Assembly (NCBI RefSeq): GCF_018446385.1
Contig: NW_024589896.1
Span: 62,001-126,000, forward strand
Reading direction: 5' to 3'
DNA: 64,000 nt
Origin: Zingiber officinale
Taxonomy: Eukaryota > Streptophyta > Magnoliopsida > Zingiberales > Zingiberaceae
The notes beneath the pieces were generated by a model. It ran no database searches, was not told the DNA's origin, and saw only the letters and a program-made list of their open reading frames with translations. The translations under genes were made by a program, and so were the position numbers. Of this stretch, positions 1 through 13,132 are shown piece by piece (the first letter of the stretch is position 1; each line of letters starts with the position of its first letter).

Positions 1-58
1 AGATTAAAATATTAGACGATTCAAACTAACTTCAAAGAATAATTAGTTTTGGACGTAC

Positions 59-2654
59 CTGAAAATTCACCTGTCTAAAAGGTTCGTAGGAATACGCATA
101 CATCATCGCAGGGCTGGGCCACTGCATGCAGAATGCATCCTTCGTCGTCTGGTTGTATCCAGAGGTGCAAAATGGGTTCATTGATGGGTTAGGGCCAAAG
201 CAACTTTCGTTCCTTGGCAAGTGATTAAAAGAAGTGTTTGCATCGTACTGTAGGAAAGCTGGCTGAAAAGAATTGCCTGCTTGCAAGCCTACCTGGCTTG
301 GAGTGGGTCCTCTAACATACCTGTGAAAGCTCAAATCTTCTTACAAGTTGCATGGACATATACAGACTACATATTGATAGACGAGAGTCTCAGTACCTTT
401 CATAACTCCGGTCATAGTCTGGATCAGACCGGTCCTTCTCCCTATCTCTGAAAATGGCAACTCTGTATGATCCATCTTTGCTGTGAATCCTTTCAATTTC
501 CTCCAACAGCAATTCTTGCTCATCACTGTCAGTTGAAGCAGCTGATGGTGCATCCATGTCCAAACTGTTAGAACCGTTAAAGATGCGGGCCCGCGCTCTA
601 TTGTATTCCTCCTTGCGCTCCTCCACAGACTTCACTGCATCCTCCTTGTGTCCAAAATGAATATCAGCATTTGGGGAAGCCTTTGCTGGCCTTGGACGAA
701 GGACAATCTTAAATGGTCCAGATGTTTCCTTTTCAGTTTGTTTAACAGAGATTTCAGATAATAGAACAACTGGGAATTTACTATTAGGTGTCTTCTGGGC
801 AATTACCCTGCTGCCTAGGCCAACTGTAGTGTTTTCAATTCCCGTGGTAAGCAGTCCATAATGCTGAGCAACACGATGAGCAGCACATCTCAGATAGGAA
901 GTTGGCAAGTGCTGAAATTCAAATTGATGTTGATCAGAATTCTGCATAAACCTCTGGATGTCAAACTCCATACGCAGAACTACAATGGAAAAAAGAAAAG
1001 AAAGCATCATATACATGATATAATTTCCTTTACAAAAAAGGAGACTGAACAAGAATTTTTTAGTACAAAGTTCATAATATCATTTTTTTTTTCTACCAAA
1101 GAGCAATGGAATAATATTTCAACTATCTCTCCTGATCATCTATGCTATTCATGAATAGCATACATGTATGCTATTCATCCATTCATATGAATACCATACA
1201 TATGGAGAAAATATTAAGTCCACTCAATCTGCCTCCAATTTCAGTTTTCATGTATGTCATTCGTCCATTCATATGGAGAAAATAGCTATTCAGCTAAGGA
1301 CCACTATTGCCAAAACTGCTTCAAAAAAAAAAATTGAAACCAGTAAAATTTATCAGATAACACAAATAATCCTGTGATGTGCAAATCTGATAGCACAAAG
1401 GAAATTTGACAAAGACCCAGATCATAGTGGCGTCATAATAGCAATGTTATTGAAGATGACAAGGTCCCAACCAACCAAGCCATTAGATGCTAGCCCAAGC
1501 AAAGGAATTTGACATAAAATTATAAAAATGTATAAAATAATATAATTGCATAAAATGAACTCGTTATATATTAAAGACTTCTAAGCTTACAGCCAACAAT
1601 AGAGTCCAACATGTGGATTAAAACAGATAAGTAGTAACTAAAATAAAGCACACTATAAACCTTCCAACAATAGAACAACTAAACCTGGAGATAAACAATC
1701 AACTAAATCCTATAATTATGAAGATAAAACTAAAAAATAAAGATTGCATATTTATAACAGTCATAATTAAAAAAGTAAAAAAAATCAAGTATTATAGTAA
1801 AACAATATCGAGCATGGAGATTCTGCAGTTAGATTCATTAATTCCTAGATTGCCCGAAGTATTAATTTTACTTTGACAGTTCCACCTAGTATAAATTTAG
1901 ATGTATTACTGATTTCATGGGCATAGTTTATGTGCTTCTTCGAAGTACATAAAAAGGAAGACTGCCTCAAGTGAACGATGTAACAGAAATTAATAACCAA
2001 TGAGTTACATTGTGGCATAGGTTCAGGCACTAAACTTAGTTGCCACATAACCCTTGTCTTTGTTTTTTTTTTGTTTTGTCGACGTTCATCTTTATGCCTC
2101 CAAGAGACCTCAGAATCACCAGCTTGAAAAACTACAACTACAAACAAGATCAGTTATACATCCACTGCAGTTGTGAGATGAAATTATTACATTTATCAAA
2201 GCTAATTCGTTATTAGGATGGTCATAAAACTAACTATCGAATGTTATCATAATTTATGTTTGAAGTGGGAAAATATAGGTAAAATTCCACGACCTAGCGT
2301 GACAAGATTTTTTTTTAAAAAAAATCTGCTGAGACAGGTCTTGGTCGTCATAGTCTAAAACTACAGCAATCTCACACAAAAACCTAAAATTTATAACCAA
2401 GAGACAAAAATATACAGTCACAAAGAACAAAAGTAACCAAACAAATTTATGCCACAGCAACGACGGTGTTAGATTCACGGGACTACTATAAACCCTAGGC
2501 AGCAAATCACAGGCTAAATTCGCAATCCAATAAAAGATCCAGTACCAGTAAGACGATGGCGAGGATTCTCTAGGGCTTCGAGGAGAAAACAATCCACCTT
2601 GTCCTGGAAACCATGACTCTCGATTGAGGCCGCGCCGGTCGCCGAAGGCTCCAT
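59..2654 (-). CDS. R3H and SUZ domain RNA-binding protein, 5' part (gene continues beyond the left edge)
   Basis: Three exons are visible: 2654-2546, 979-397 and 320-59. All junctions are GT-AG and keep frame (phase 1, then phase 2). The start at 2654 gives an N-terminus containing LLEALENPRHRLT, which runs into LRMEFDIQRF across the 1.57-kb first intron, as in the known plant R3H family. The R3H domain lies at about residues 38-110, with the signature Arg67-x3-His71 inside LRCAAHRVAQHYG. A SUZ-type basic segment follows at about 126-171 (FKIVLRPRP to RARARIF). Then comes an acidic Ser/Asp-rich linker and a Pro/Gln/Asn-rich tail. Both domains bind single-stranded nucleic acid or RNA, so a role in mRNA metabolism is inferred. 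The splice donor at 58-53 shows that the gene continues leftward. About 318 residues are present. Upstream in-frame ATGs near 2798-2832 belong to the 5' leader, and I prefer 2654. Confidence 0.88.
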
Positions 2655-4571
2655 TGGCGGACAGCGAGAACAAGCGCGAAAGAAAATGATAAGATATCGA
2701 ATGGGATCTGGAGAGGCGAACGAGATCGCCTTCGCCGCTTCTTTCCTCGCCTGAGACGATGGTGGCGAGAACAGAGCAACGGCGACGGACCTGGCCACCT
2801 GGAAAAGGGAAGGGAGAGGATAACGCAGCCAAAGCGATGGGGGAAAAAGAATCTAAGTTTGGCTTTGCGATTTGTTAATTTGATTCGGTGGGTTTTTTGG
2901 AGAAATCGCAGCCGTTGATTATTCGCCGAGTGGTTGAACGTTTCTGGGACGTGTGGATCTGGATCCGGAGAGGAACCGTGAGGATTGGTTTAGTCTGTTT
3001 GTAGATTGTTTCATGTATAAAATTATTTGTTAATATAAATTATCCTCGTATAAATTTTTTATTCATTATACACTGTAAAGATGGCCCCGGATCAATGTAG
3101 AAAGGATCACCTGCTCTGGAGGTCAAAGTCTCAAAGACTTGGAACTATTGATCAGGTTATATTGGTCGAACGGGCGTTGCATCACTAGTCAGACATGAAA
3201 AGTCGACCTTCATAACTTATATATAAAATTTAAAACTAAATACTAATAATATCTGGCTAACGACTCTATCCGATCAAATCTAAAGATCAATTGAACATAT
3301 TACACCTCCTTAGTAAAACGAAGGATTAAGTTAAGAATGAGTTATTGATTATAGTTTGTAAAACTGAGTTGATGATCTCCCGATCAAGTGACGGTCGGTC
3401 GGCATACAATAGGAGATCCATATAATTGTCATATCATACTTTTTTAAAAGTTTGTATAATAAAAAATAGAGAATATCCCGTAGATAAATCATGCTTTAGA
3501 AACTTCTAACCTTTCAAATTATAAAAATTTACATACTCATTTAAGGAAATATATCAAACGTACTTTATGATTTGTCCTTTCTTACAAAAATTTTACAAAA
3601 CGTACTAATACTTTGAGATGTGTGCATAACGCAACAATGATACTATATAAGGGGTCTCCATATAAAAATAGAGACATATCATACTTCATATTTATACACG
3701 GTGGCAAACTTCATATTTATACACGCTCTTTGTTACCGTTGCTTCCACTATGTTTTTCTCTCAAATCAATAACTGACTTGATCGGAGGGTCAACATCGAA
3801 GATTCCCAGTGCCGTTCTCCTCCGACCCTGCTTACCGTCTTATTTGAAAAAGGTTATTTTTGAAGGAAAAATATAATAGCAAGGTAGTTTGTGAATCCAT
3901 TCAATAGTTTTAATAAAAAAAAGTTTAACAAATAAATTAATCGAGACATGTAAATTAATCCAATGGCATGGTTGGTCCGGCCATATTTAAAAAGTTCAAC
4001 ACCGTTGCCGTGCAGATGTGATGTTGAATTTTTAAAAATATATGGTTGAAAATAGTAGAAATATATTATTATTATTGTAAAAATTAATAAATTCTTATCA
4101 AAAATTAATATATAAAACGATTTATTAATTTGTTTAAAAAATCGATTAATTAGTTAAAAAAAATTTTTGATTTATTTCATCGGCTAATCGTCTTGGCCCA
4201 AGTTGTCCGAGCCTACCAGATTTTTCTTCACCCAAACCAAAATCGACCAGCCATCCCACGCAAATAATTCCAACACCAGTTTTCCTACCCATGGTGCCCT
4301 CCCCCAACCTTCCAATTGGGCCTCACATCTCATATTCCAGCGTGTTCGTATGGGTGAATCGACGCCTCCGCTTCGCTTGGAGTCAGATTCCATCGGGGCC
4401 AGCGAGATTAAATTACATTTCCTGTTTTGCCCTCGTCTCCATTCGGACTTTTTTCTTCTTCCCCGTTCCCTATCGAGTCGGTGGCTTCCCTTTCTCTTCA
4501 ATAAAGTCGTCTTCTCCGGGAGCGCCACTCGATCTCGATCTCTTCTGCAGCTCTTCGCCCCGTCTCTTGCA
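2655..4571. other. Intergenic region between divergent genes, includes both 5' leaders
   Basis: This stretch separates two genes transcribed away from each other, so it should hold both promoters. GC-rich leader sequence lies at about 2655-2900 (R3H side) and 4250-4571 (TMN side). Between them the DNA is AT-rich, with no ORF I would defend. I see no clear TATA box that fits either start, nor a mobile element with recognisable ends. ORFs at 3613-3876 and 4203-4706 look like chance or leader frames. Confidence 0.6.
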
Positions 4572-7500
4572 ATGGAGAAGGTGAGAGGCGAGTTCCTAGC
4601 GTCTCTCCTCCTAGCATTCCTGCTCCTATTGCCCTCTTGCCGCGCCTTCTACCTCCCCGGCGTCACTCCACGAGATTTCCACAAGGTGATACGCTTTGTT
4701 ATTTGATCGACTCGTCGATCATGGGGATCTGGATTTTTTTGTCCGACTTAACGGGATCCGGATTTGTTTTGTGTTTGCGCTTCTTATTTCGTTGGATCTG
4801 AGCTCTCAGACTTTGATATTCTCGATGCCGCTGGTAGAAGTCTTCTCTCGATGCCATTGTTGATGACTCCATGTAGGATCTGATTATAGTCCTCTCCTCC
4901 AGTTGCTATCTGAGTGAGCGCTATTTAGTTTTAATCTAAATTTAGAAATCCAGTCAGTCTTGGTTGTTGCTTGTTAACACAAGTCGTCGTTGGTTTGTTT
5001 TTATTCTTTATTACTCGAGTGTGCATGGTTTATCGTTGGTACTGAGTTGCGTTCAGTAGTGTTCGTTATTTTCACTTTTAACAGAGACCACTGGTACTAG
5101 CTTCGTGATGTGCTGATAGAATAAAGTTTTATAAGTTCGTGTTTCCTATACTTTTCAGATGAACTTATAGTTGGATCAGATTCAGCAAATGCCATAATAT
5201 TTGAAGTTCATAATAATTTTACAATATTATTTAGCAACTTTGTATATGTACAGTTTGTCATGGATTCAACTTTTGTATTCACTGCCCTTTTATTGGTTTC
5301 TCTCTATTTTCATAAGAATTAGATTAGATTGAAATCTAATCTGCAGTCTAAGTAGGCATTGAGTTGGTGACAGTTATTAGTTGATTGTCTTCTTACTTAT
5401 AATAAGGGGGCAGTTAATATATAATCCCTGAAGTCCAAATTTATATGAATAATGTGAACATATCACTGTTTCTTCTCTTTAGTAGAATGTTTATAGGATC
5501 TGACTCTGAAATTAGACCTTCAGTCCTCTCATTTTGAAGAAGTGTGCAGGCAGTCAGAATTAGTCTACATTTTATTCTCAGACTTTTGTGTTTGGCTTCT
5601 TTTTTTTTGGATTTGAGTGTGCATATATGAAATTTAATGAAGCACTCGATAACTATTGTTTAGTGGCAAAAGCTAAATCTGTTGATGCCATTCTAAAGTT
5701 ATGTGCAAAAATTAGGCTATTTTTTTGTATAGGAAAGAGTTATTATTATTTTATGAAAAATCATTTCAACATTAAATATTTATCTTATTTGCGGAATGGT
5801 CAGTTTTCCCTTGTGCAAAATGTAATTTTCTATTAGAAAAGGTTGCGACACACTTGCTCTTTTACCTTTTCTTTTCATTTTAAAGATTATATTTTTCATT
5901 GGAAAAGGAAAGAATAAAAATTCACAAACCAAATCTAGCCTTAGTGTTTGTATTGTTATATCTTATTAAAGAGGAAAAACCTTTTCAGATGGGTGATCTC
6001 TTGGATATTTATTAATCCAGAATTCCAGATATCTAATAACTGCTAGTTGAAAATAGTTGGAGTTCAACTGTTGTTGCTAACTTGACAATTTATGATTACA
6101 CCATGTTATTATTGTTATTCATGGATCTAAGAGTTCAACTTTTGTTTATTTTTTTTCTTTTCTTTTGTATGCTTTATTTTAATATTTGTTTGTGCTTCTC
6201 ACCTTAGTAATTCCAGAATAATATTATTACCTGATTTTTTTTTTTTAATTTACTTTTGGCAATTCTTTTTTCTCAGGGTGCCGACTTACAAGTTAAAGTG
6301 AACAAACTTTCCTCCACTAAGACACAACTTCCATATGATTATTATTTCTTGGATTACTGTAAGCCTTCAAATATAATTAACAGCGCTGAAAATTTGGGGG
6401 AGGTCCTTCGAGGTGATCGAATAGAAAATTCTGTTTATACAGTGAGTATCAGTTTCTTGTCTGTCTGGGTCAATAAGGTTTTGTAACTTGACATTTGACT
6501 CTTTACCTGATTAAAACCTGCTTAACCTGTCTTTTTCTTTTTAAATCACAGTTTAAAATGAGAGTCGATGAGGGTTGCAAGGTGGTTTGTCGAGTAAACT
6601 TTAGTTCGGAAATTGCTAAGAACTTCAAGGAGAAGATTGATGATGATTACAGTGTCAACATGTAAGTTGTTAATATGTTTGTGTTGCAAGGATAACCTGC
6701 TTTCAGTTTATTCCACTCTGCCACTAATTATGTAGCATTTGTACACTGATTTTTTTTGTTGCAAACATCAAGTGTTTTTTCCCACGTGCTATATAATATT
6801 AAGTTTTTTAATTATCTTGGCCAACATTGTAGATTTCATCGGATTCTTGACCATCAATAGTTTTAGTATTACAATTACAAACATCATTTTCTTTTCACAT
6901 CTTATAGGATTAATATATTTATATTTGTTTTTTCCAACATCTATATGATTAATATTCTTGGCCTATGTTTTACACATTACAGGATTCTGGACAACCTACC
7001 CCTTGCAGTTCCTAGGCAGAGGAGAGATGGAAGTCAAATTCATAGTTATGAAAATGGTTTTCGTGTTGGATATAAAGTAAGTTGCTTAATGAAGGTGTAA
7101 ACATTTGGAAGTTCTTTATTATGTAGTAATATGCAATTTCTGTTTTAGGGGAGGGACAATAAATATTACCTCAGTAACCACCTTAGTTTCAGAGTCATGT
7201 ACCATAAAGACGCAGAATCTGATGATGCTAGAATTGTTGGGTTCGAAGCGACTCCGAGCAGGTACTGTCATTTAAGGAGCTTTTATTTTATCGATATCTG
7301 ATTGTTAGCAAAGACATATCACTGTGTTGGCATCAGATCTGCTAGTGATGCAACATGATCTTATTTCATTGTATATCTGTGCTACAGACAGTAGTTTATA
7401 GAATGGCCAGGCTGTGTTTTCTTCTGTTTCAATGCCTGTTCTATGACAATATGAAAGATAATAAAGAAGAAAAGGTTCCAATTTGTTTGTGTTTGTATGC

Positions 7501-10071
7501 AAGAGAAAAAGTTGTGTTAATTGTCACCTTCTTTAGCTTCAGTAGCAATCTTTCTTAGTGATTTTTTTATCACACGCTTTGGGAAATTTGCTAGTCTAGA
7601 AGCCAACTATTTTTGATTGCTTATCGGATCATTTTTTATCCAATGATGTATAATAATAGCAATCTGCCATCATCTTGCTGCATCAGGATTACTAAGACTG
7701 TTTAACCACTGTATAACACGAATAGGCCACTATGCCTCTATGCACCTTTTTAATCCATTAAGTAACTTTTTCTCTTCCTGGATGAATCCTTCTTTGAGTC
7801 CAGGCTAAACATAAAACAAAAGCGATCAAGTTTAACAAATGTTAGAAATATTTATATTTTTTGTTATAGGAGTCTTAGGGGAGCATATTGGAATGATCTT
7901 ACAATATCAAAATGATGTGTTTGATTAAAGATTATACGTATCAAGTTGAATTTGCAAGAAACTCATCTCAAAGTTATTTGTGTGACTGTGAGGACTGTAA
8001 TAGCATCAGTTATTCTTGAGCAAATAATTTTCAAGTTTCCATTGGTGTTGGTCAATACCATTAAAACATTGTTTTGTTCGCTAATCAATGCTGATATACT
8101 TTTGATGTTGGCAAATGCCATAGTGTCTCTTGTGCTAACACATTTTTGTAGCACCAACCAAGATAGACTATCCCAATTGGTACAATCACAAATTGATCAA
8201 GGCAAGAAGATTCTAATTCCATAATTCATCGTCCGATTCCATCTATCGGTCATGGGTGGCATGCCCCAAGTGGGGTAGGACCATTGTCATGGCCTAGAAC
8301 TCAAAATGTTTGCCCGACAATTTCTTGGGTACCAACTAAACCAAAAACATCCATACAATAAAAACATAATTTCAAGATTCACATTAACAAACGCCACAAC
8401 AATAACTTGGCTTGATGATTATGGCTTACATATCTATTAGTTGGTTATTCTTTCACATGATTCATTGAAAGTATTTGGCTGGTTGAGGCTTCCAAGATCC
8501 TATACCAGTTAAAGGCCATCAAGTTGGCTCCAGCAATCCAATTTATTTGAAGTTTTGGTTATATATGTGGTTATCTTATGCTATATTTTGTATCACATTA
8601 AATATATCATAACTTGCTTCTCTTTCTTTCTTGCTATTACCAATAGTGTGAAGCATGATTACACTGATTGGGATGACAAGAACCCTAAAGTTTCATCATG
8701 CACCTCAGATAGTAAAATATCCCCTGGTAGCAATGTGCCTCAAGAAGTAGCTGAGGATGCACATGTTGTTTTTTCATATGATGTTACCTTCCAGGTGTGT
8801 ATCATCTATCTGGAGCTCACCTTGTTGGATATTTTTCTTCCATAATAAGCCTTGTATATTACTGTCCCATTGCTCAATTATTTCTCTTACATCTGTATAT
8901 ATGTGTATCGCAGTCAAGTGATATCAAATGGGCATCACGTTGGGACACTTACCTTCTCATGAATGATGATCAAATTCACTGGTTTTCAATCATCAACTCT
9001 TTAATGATAGTTCTGTTTTTATCCGGCATGGTGGCTATGATTATGTTGAGGACTCTCTACAGAGATATAGCTAACTACAACCAACTAGAGTCACAGGATG
9101 AGGCCCAGGAAGAAACAGGATGGAAATTAGTTCATGGGGATGTCTTCAGGCCACCACTCAACTCTGGGCTTCTTTGTGTGTATGTGGGAACAGGGGTTCA
9201 GTTCTTTGGAATGACCTTGGTGACTATGATTTTCGCACTATTAGGTTTCCTTTCTCCTTCCAATCGTGGCGGCCTTATGACTGCAATGGTTCTACTGTGG
9301 GTTTTCATGGGAATATTTGCTGGATATGCCTCGGCACGTCTTTATAAAATGTTCAAAGGCTCAGAATGGAAGAGGATCACCTTGAAAACTGCTTCCATGT
9401 TTCCTGGTATTGTATTCGCTATTTTCTTTGTACTGAATGCTCTTATATGGGGGGAGAAGTCATCTGGTGCAGTTCCCTTTGGAACCATGTTTGCCTTGGT
9501 GTTTCTATGGTTTGGTATATCTGTTCCTCTAGTTTTTGTCGGTAGCTACATAGGTTACAAGAGACCAGCTCTTGAGGACCCGGTTAAGACAAACAAGATT
9601 CCCAGGCAGATACCTGAGCAAGCTTGGTATTTGCAGCCTGCGTTCTCTATACTAATCGGTGGCATTCTACCATTTGGTGCAGTTTTCATTGAGCTCTTCT
9701 TCATCCTGACTTCGATATGGCTTAACCAGTTCTACTATATCTTTGGCTTCCTCTTTCTGGTCTTCCTCATTCTTATCATAACCTGTGCGGAAATTACGAT
9801 TGTTCTTTGCTACTTCCAACTCTGCAGTGAAGACTATCACTGGTGGTGGAGAGCTTATTTGACTGCTGGATCTTCTGCCGTCTACCTATTTGCATATTCT
9901 GCATTCTATTTCGTCACAAAATTGGAGATAACCAAATTTGTTTCAGGAATCCTCTACTTTGGTTACATGCTGATTGCATCTTATGCTTTTTTCGTATTGA
10001 CTGGCACCATGGGTTTCTATGCCTGCTTTTGGTTTGTCCGCAAGATATATTCATCTGTGAAAATTGACTGA
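4572..10071 (+). CDS. Transmembrane nine superfamily member (endomembrane protein 70, TMN)
   Basis: Seven exons: 4572-4685, 6277-6441, 6552-6661, 6983-7076, 7149-7261, 8647-8794 and 8914-10071. All introns are GT-AG and the frame is kept, giving 633 residues against a usual length of about 590-660. Residues 1-25 are a signal peptide, followed by FYLPGVTPRDF, a family hallmark. The luminal domain carries KVNKLSSTKTQLPYDYYFL and LGEVLRGDRIENS. The large last exon (385 codons) holds about nine hydrophobic segments with polar loops. The protein ends in VKID, matching the KXD/E Golgi-retention motif known for plant EMP70 proteins. TM9 proteins act in Golgi and endosomes and affect membrane protein sorting; the exact role of this paralog cannot be read. 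Intron 5 (7262-8646) is long and AT-rich, with no recognisable element. The nearest paralog number cannot be assigned by eye. Confidence 0.95.
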
Positions 10072-11254
10072 TCAGGGCGTCCAAAACAGTAGTTCAGATG
10101 CATGTTTGTCAGCAGTTGGGATTTGGGAATCAGACTTGTTAAGGCAACAGAATCATGCTACGAGTAGCGTCAAGGCAAATATAGTGTGTTGCAGATCTAG
10201 GACTTTGCTTGTATTCCACACATCTCTTTGCATTTTTGTTCCGTCATAATCCATCTAATATTAAATTGACTGAACACTCTTGTAGCAATTTTTAATACAC
10301 GTTTTCTATACTCATCACATGCTTCATTTGTTTTAGGTGACCATGCACACATTGTTGCAGAATTTGGTTTCCGTTCTCCATTTCGATTTTTAGTAGCTAC
10401 TAACTTTCTTATTGATCGTGTGCATTGCTATTTGGTACCAGTGTTTCTAATATTGGACTGACTCTATCAGTTAATTTGATTAATAAAAAAATTGAAATAA
10501 CAGTGTTTCCAGTTGCTTCTGATTTTAAGTGATTCAATGGGATAAAACAACGTTTCTCCGGAGATCGGCTCATTCAACGTTCAGTTCAAAGATCTAAACC
10601 TCTATTTATGGTTTGGGCTCATTCAACGTTCAGTTCAAAGATCTAAACCTCTATTTATGGTTTGCTCGCTTTGTTCAACTTAGCAACGTAATATCATGGT
10701 GATAATAAAATTAATTTGTCTGTTATATTGAAACAATTTATAGGAACAGTGTGTAAAACGGAAAAAATAGACGGCACTGAAATAGTACAATAATTTTAAA
10801 GAGGAAAATTTTCAATATAGCCTTCAGGTTTATTCTCTTATTGTTTTGCCTTTCAGTTTCAGTTACCAACACAATTAAGTTATCTGACGGATGATGTTGT
10901 GATTCCATTTTATCAGAGTTTAAACTGTCATGTTTCCAGTTTTATTAAATTACTAAACAAAGTGAGCAATTGGAGTAAAATGAGAATTTTTAAACTTTGA
11001 GAAACAACTTGATGGCGTTAGGTTTAAACAAATGCATTCTATTCGTAGTATTCATTCTGTCCATTAAGCCACTAAAAAATCACTTTCCCATTGCGATTGT
11101 CTGCTTAGAGTGAGGAAAATATTAAAATTTTTGATATGTTATATATATCATATTGACGTAAATATCGATATTTCAATACAGTATTATATCATACTGAATT
11201 TTTCGATATCAATATGATATTTAATATTTTTGAAGTACATATCTTCTTTATTTT
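10072..11254. other. 3' UTR of the TMN gene, then AT-rich intergenic DNA
   Basis: The first roughly 200-400 bases are probably the TMN 3' UTR; AATAAAA-like strings occur near 10484. Apart from a 49-bp tandem duplication, nothing else is recognisable. There is no credible ORF. Confidence 0.5.
10567..10664. repeat. Perfect tandem duplication, two 49-bp copies
   Basis: The unit starts GGCTCATTCAACG and ends TTTATGGTTTG. It occurs at 10567-10615 and again at 10616-10664 without a visible mismatch. It contains no ORF and lies beyond the probable 3' UTR. The lack of divergence suggests a recent local duplication or replication slippage. Confidence 0.95.
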
Positions 11255-11620
11255 AGCCGAAGATGAGAGTTGTAGAAATGAGAATGTTAAGTGGATGTGT
11301 AGACATACGAGGTTGGACAGAATAAGAAATAAGAATATTATAGAGAAAGTTGGAGTTGTATCTATTGAAAGAAAATTCCGAGAGATAAGTTTAAAATAGT
11401 ACATATATGTACTTAGACAACTAATAAATGCTACAGTTAAGCGATGTGAAATTATGATAAATACATATCAAACGAGAAAGAGGAAGACCAACAAAATTGA
11501 TTAGCAATAATAAAATAAGATAAAATTTATTTAAGTAAAGATGATGATATAATATAAGATAGAATTTAATGACGTAAAATGATACATATAACATCTCTTA
11601 TATAGTGAAATAAAATTTAG
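11255..11620 (+). mobile_element. Decayed 3' end of an RTE-type LINE
   Basis: Plus-strand translation near 11262-11396 gives ENVKWMCRHTRLDRIRNKN followed by KVGVVSIERKFRE. This matches the C-terminal tail after the reverse transcriptase of plant RTE LINEs (CGHTRxDRIRNxxIxxKVGVAPI). Downstream, TVKRCE and a basic RKRKT stretch at 11434-11490 also fit that tail, then stops accumulate. The copy ends in a TTG/TTA simple repeat, as RTE elements typically do. No 5' part or catalytic domain remains, so it is a dead, 5'-truncated copy. Confidence 0.75.
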
Positions 11621-11623
11621 TTG

Positions 11624-11700
<77 letters not shown>
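11621..11700. repeat. Microsatellite: (TTG)(TTA)n then (TA)n
   Basis: TTG units turn into about ten TTA units (to about 11656) and then about 22 TA units. It abuts the RTE LINE remnant and is probably its expanded 3' terminal repeat. Confidence 0.95.
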
Positions 11701-11705
<5 letters not shown>

Positions 11706-12212
11706 GGATGAAGTTGGAGATTTTCACGTGCTTTCTGGTTATTGTTCATTTGTTTTCAATTCCTGAATTTTAATTTATTAATCTTTTTTCTTCCGTACTG
11801 CGTCTTGTTTTTTTATCTCTTTATTTAGTTGCTTTCAAATACACTCGCAACCTTTTTCCTAAGGAAAGATTTTCAAAAGCATTACTTGCAGCAAGGTCAT
11901 AGGTGGAGGCAACTAAATTTTGCTTATTGCTGGTGCTGAGTTTAGTTGTTAAGGGAGAAATTGAAGGGGGCAAAAAAATCTATGTATTCCCTGATTTATG
12001 TTTACGTGATGTGTAAATCTCATTTTTGTGTATATCGGCATAAATAAAATTAGACAAAATATAAGATTAAAATTAAGTTTCTTTCTTTTCTCTGTTTCTT
12101 CTTAAGTAAGCAGGTCATTTCTTTTTCTCTTCTCTTTTTTTTGTCCAAGTAAACACAAGTGCTCTGGACCTTTTTCTAATCTTTCCTTTCATTCTCAACC
12201 ATTTTGGAGTTT
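11701..12212. other. Intergenic, no gene seen
   Basis: AT- and pyrimidine-rich DNA with no ORF, repeat ends or RNA gene that I can support. It is the left flank of the Tat-type element, whose 5-bp target duplication GTTAG occupies 12213-12217. Confidence 0.5.
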
Positions 12213-12217
12213 GTTAG

Positions 12218-13087
12218 TGATCCGGTAGTAAGAGCAGGGGGTCCCGCCCTGTGAAGTCAACGCCACGTGAAAGCCACAGTGGCAGTCTTCCATCCGGAGA
12301 GGGCCGGGTCCGACCGGACGGCCGGAGAGGGCAGGGTCCGACCGGACGTCCGGCCGGCCGATGGAATCGAACGCCCGGAGAGGGATGGGTCCGATCGGCT
12401 TGCCGACCGGACGATATACGGCTGATGGTTAAAGGCGCCCTGTCGAAATCAGGGTTCCGGCGCTCAGTGAAAAAGGTCGTGGGCCGAGCGGACCTCACGC
12501 TCGGCCAAAGCCATAAGGTAACACTGCTAATAGTCCCCATAAAACACGTGATGGAGGATCTCCCCAAGTAAACCATCGCATATGTCCAGCCGGATGTTGA
12601 GGGAGCTGTCCGCCCGGAAGCCAGATTTGGAGTAAAGGGGAAAATGACAAGGAACGTCTTTTTTTGACAGCAGGTATGTTTCACGTGGGGGTCATACTCC
12701 AAATCTTGTGACAGGGGATTCTACTGTCCCATCGAGGACATGCTAAGATTGTAGCAGTATGGGTTAGGGAAGCTCACTGACAAGTCCTTACTGGAGTATG
12801 GGCTATGGACACATGTGCACCTCGGAAGGTGTACACTCACTTCTTCGCTGCCCTATATAAAGGCTCTTATTCTTCACCGAAGGTACGTTTTTTATGAGTT
12901 CTGGAGCCACTTTTTCTCTCTTGAGCTTCGCCTGACTTGAGCATCGGAGGGTCGCCGCCGGGAACCCCTTCCTGGCCCGACTTCTGTGCAGGTTCGCCGG
13001 AGCTGTGTTACCAGTCGAAGGTCCACGTCGACAGCCGGAGAGCGCCCCGTGCCCAGCGTCCGTTGGTTCAGCATTCGGACAGGATCA
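12218..13087 (+). repeat. 5' LTR of the Tat-type element (870 bp)
   Basis: It starts TGATCC and ends GGATCA. A GC-rich, dyad-rich segment occupies about 12290-12420, including the perfect palindrome CCGGACGTCCGG at 12342-12353. The matching segment of the 3' LTR has lost several short blocks. The rest of the two LTRs is almost identical. Confidence 0.93.
12854..12861 (+). promoter_or_regulatory. TATA box of the 5' LTR
   Basis: TATATAAA lies inside CCCTATATAAAGGCTC. It is conserved in the 3' LTR at 18303-18310. It should drive the element's genomic RNA, with the start about 30 bases downstream. Confidence 0.75.
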
Positions 13088-13132
13088 ATTTGGCGCCGTC
13101 TGTGGGAACGCTCCTGCATCCGAACGGGAACA

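Noticed and set aside
2254..2832. 192-codon minus-strand ORF over the R3H first exon
   Set aside because: It is in a different frame from the conserved LLEALENPRHRLT segment and runs into the first intron.
4203..4706. 167-codon plus-strand ORF overlapping the TMN start
   Set aside because: It contains the true first exon in frame at its end, but the upstream part is leader sequence. The signal peptide begins at 4572 and the conserved protein starts there.
7946..8224. 92-codon ORF in TMN intron 5
   Set aside because: It falls inside an intron required to join conserved exons and has no known motif.
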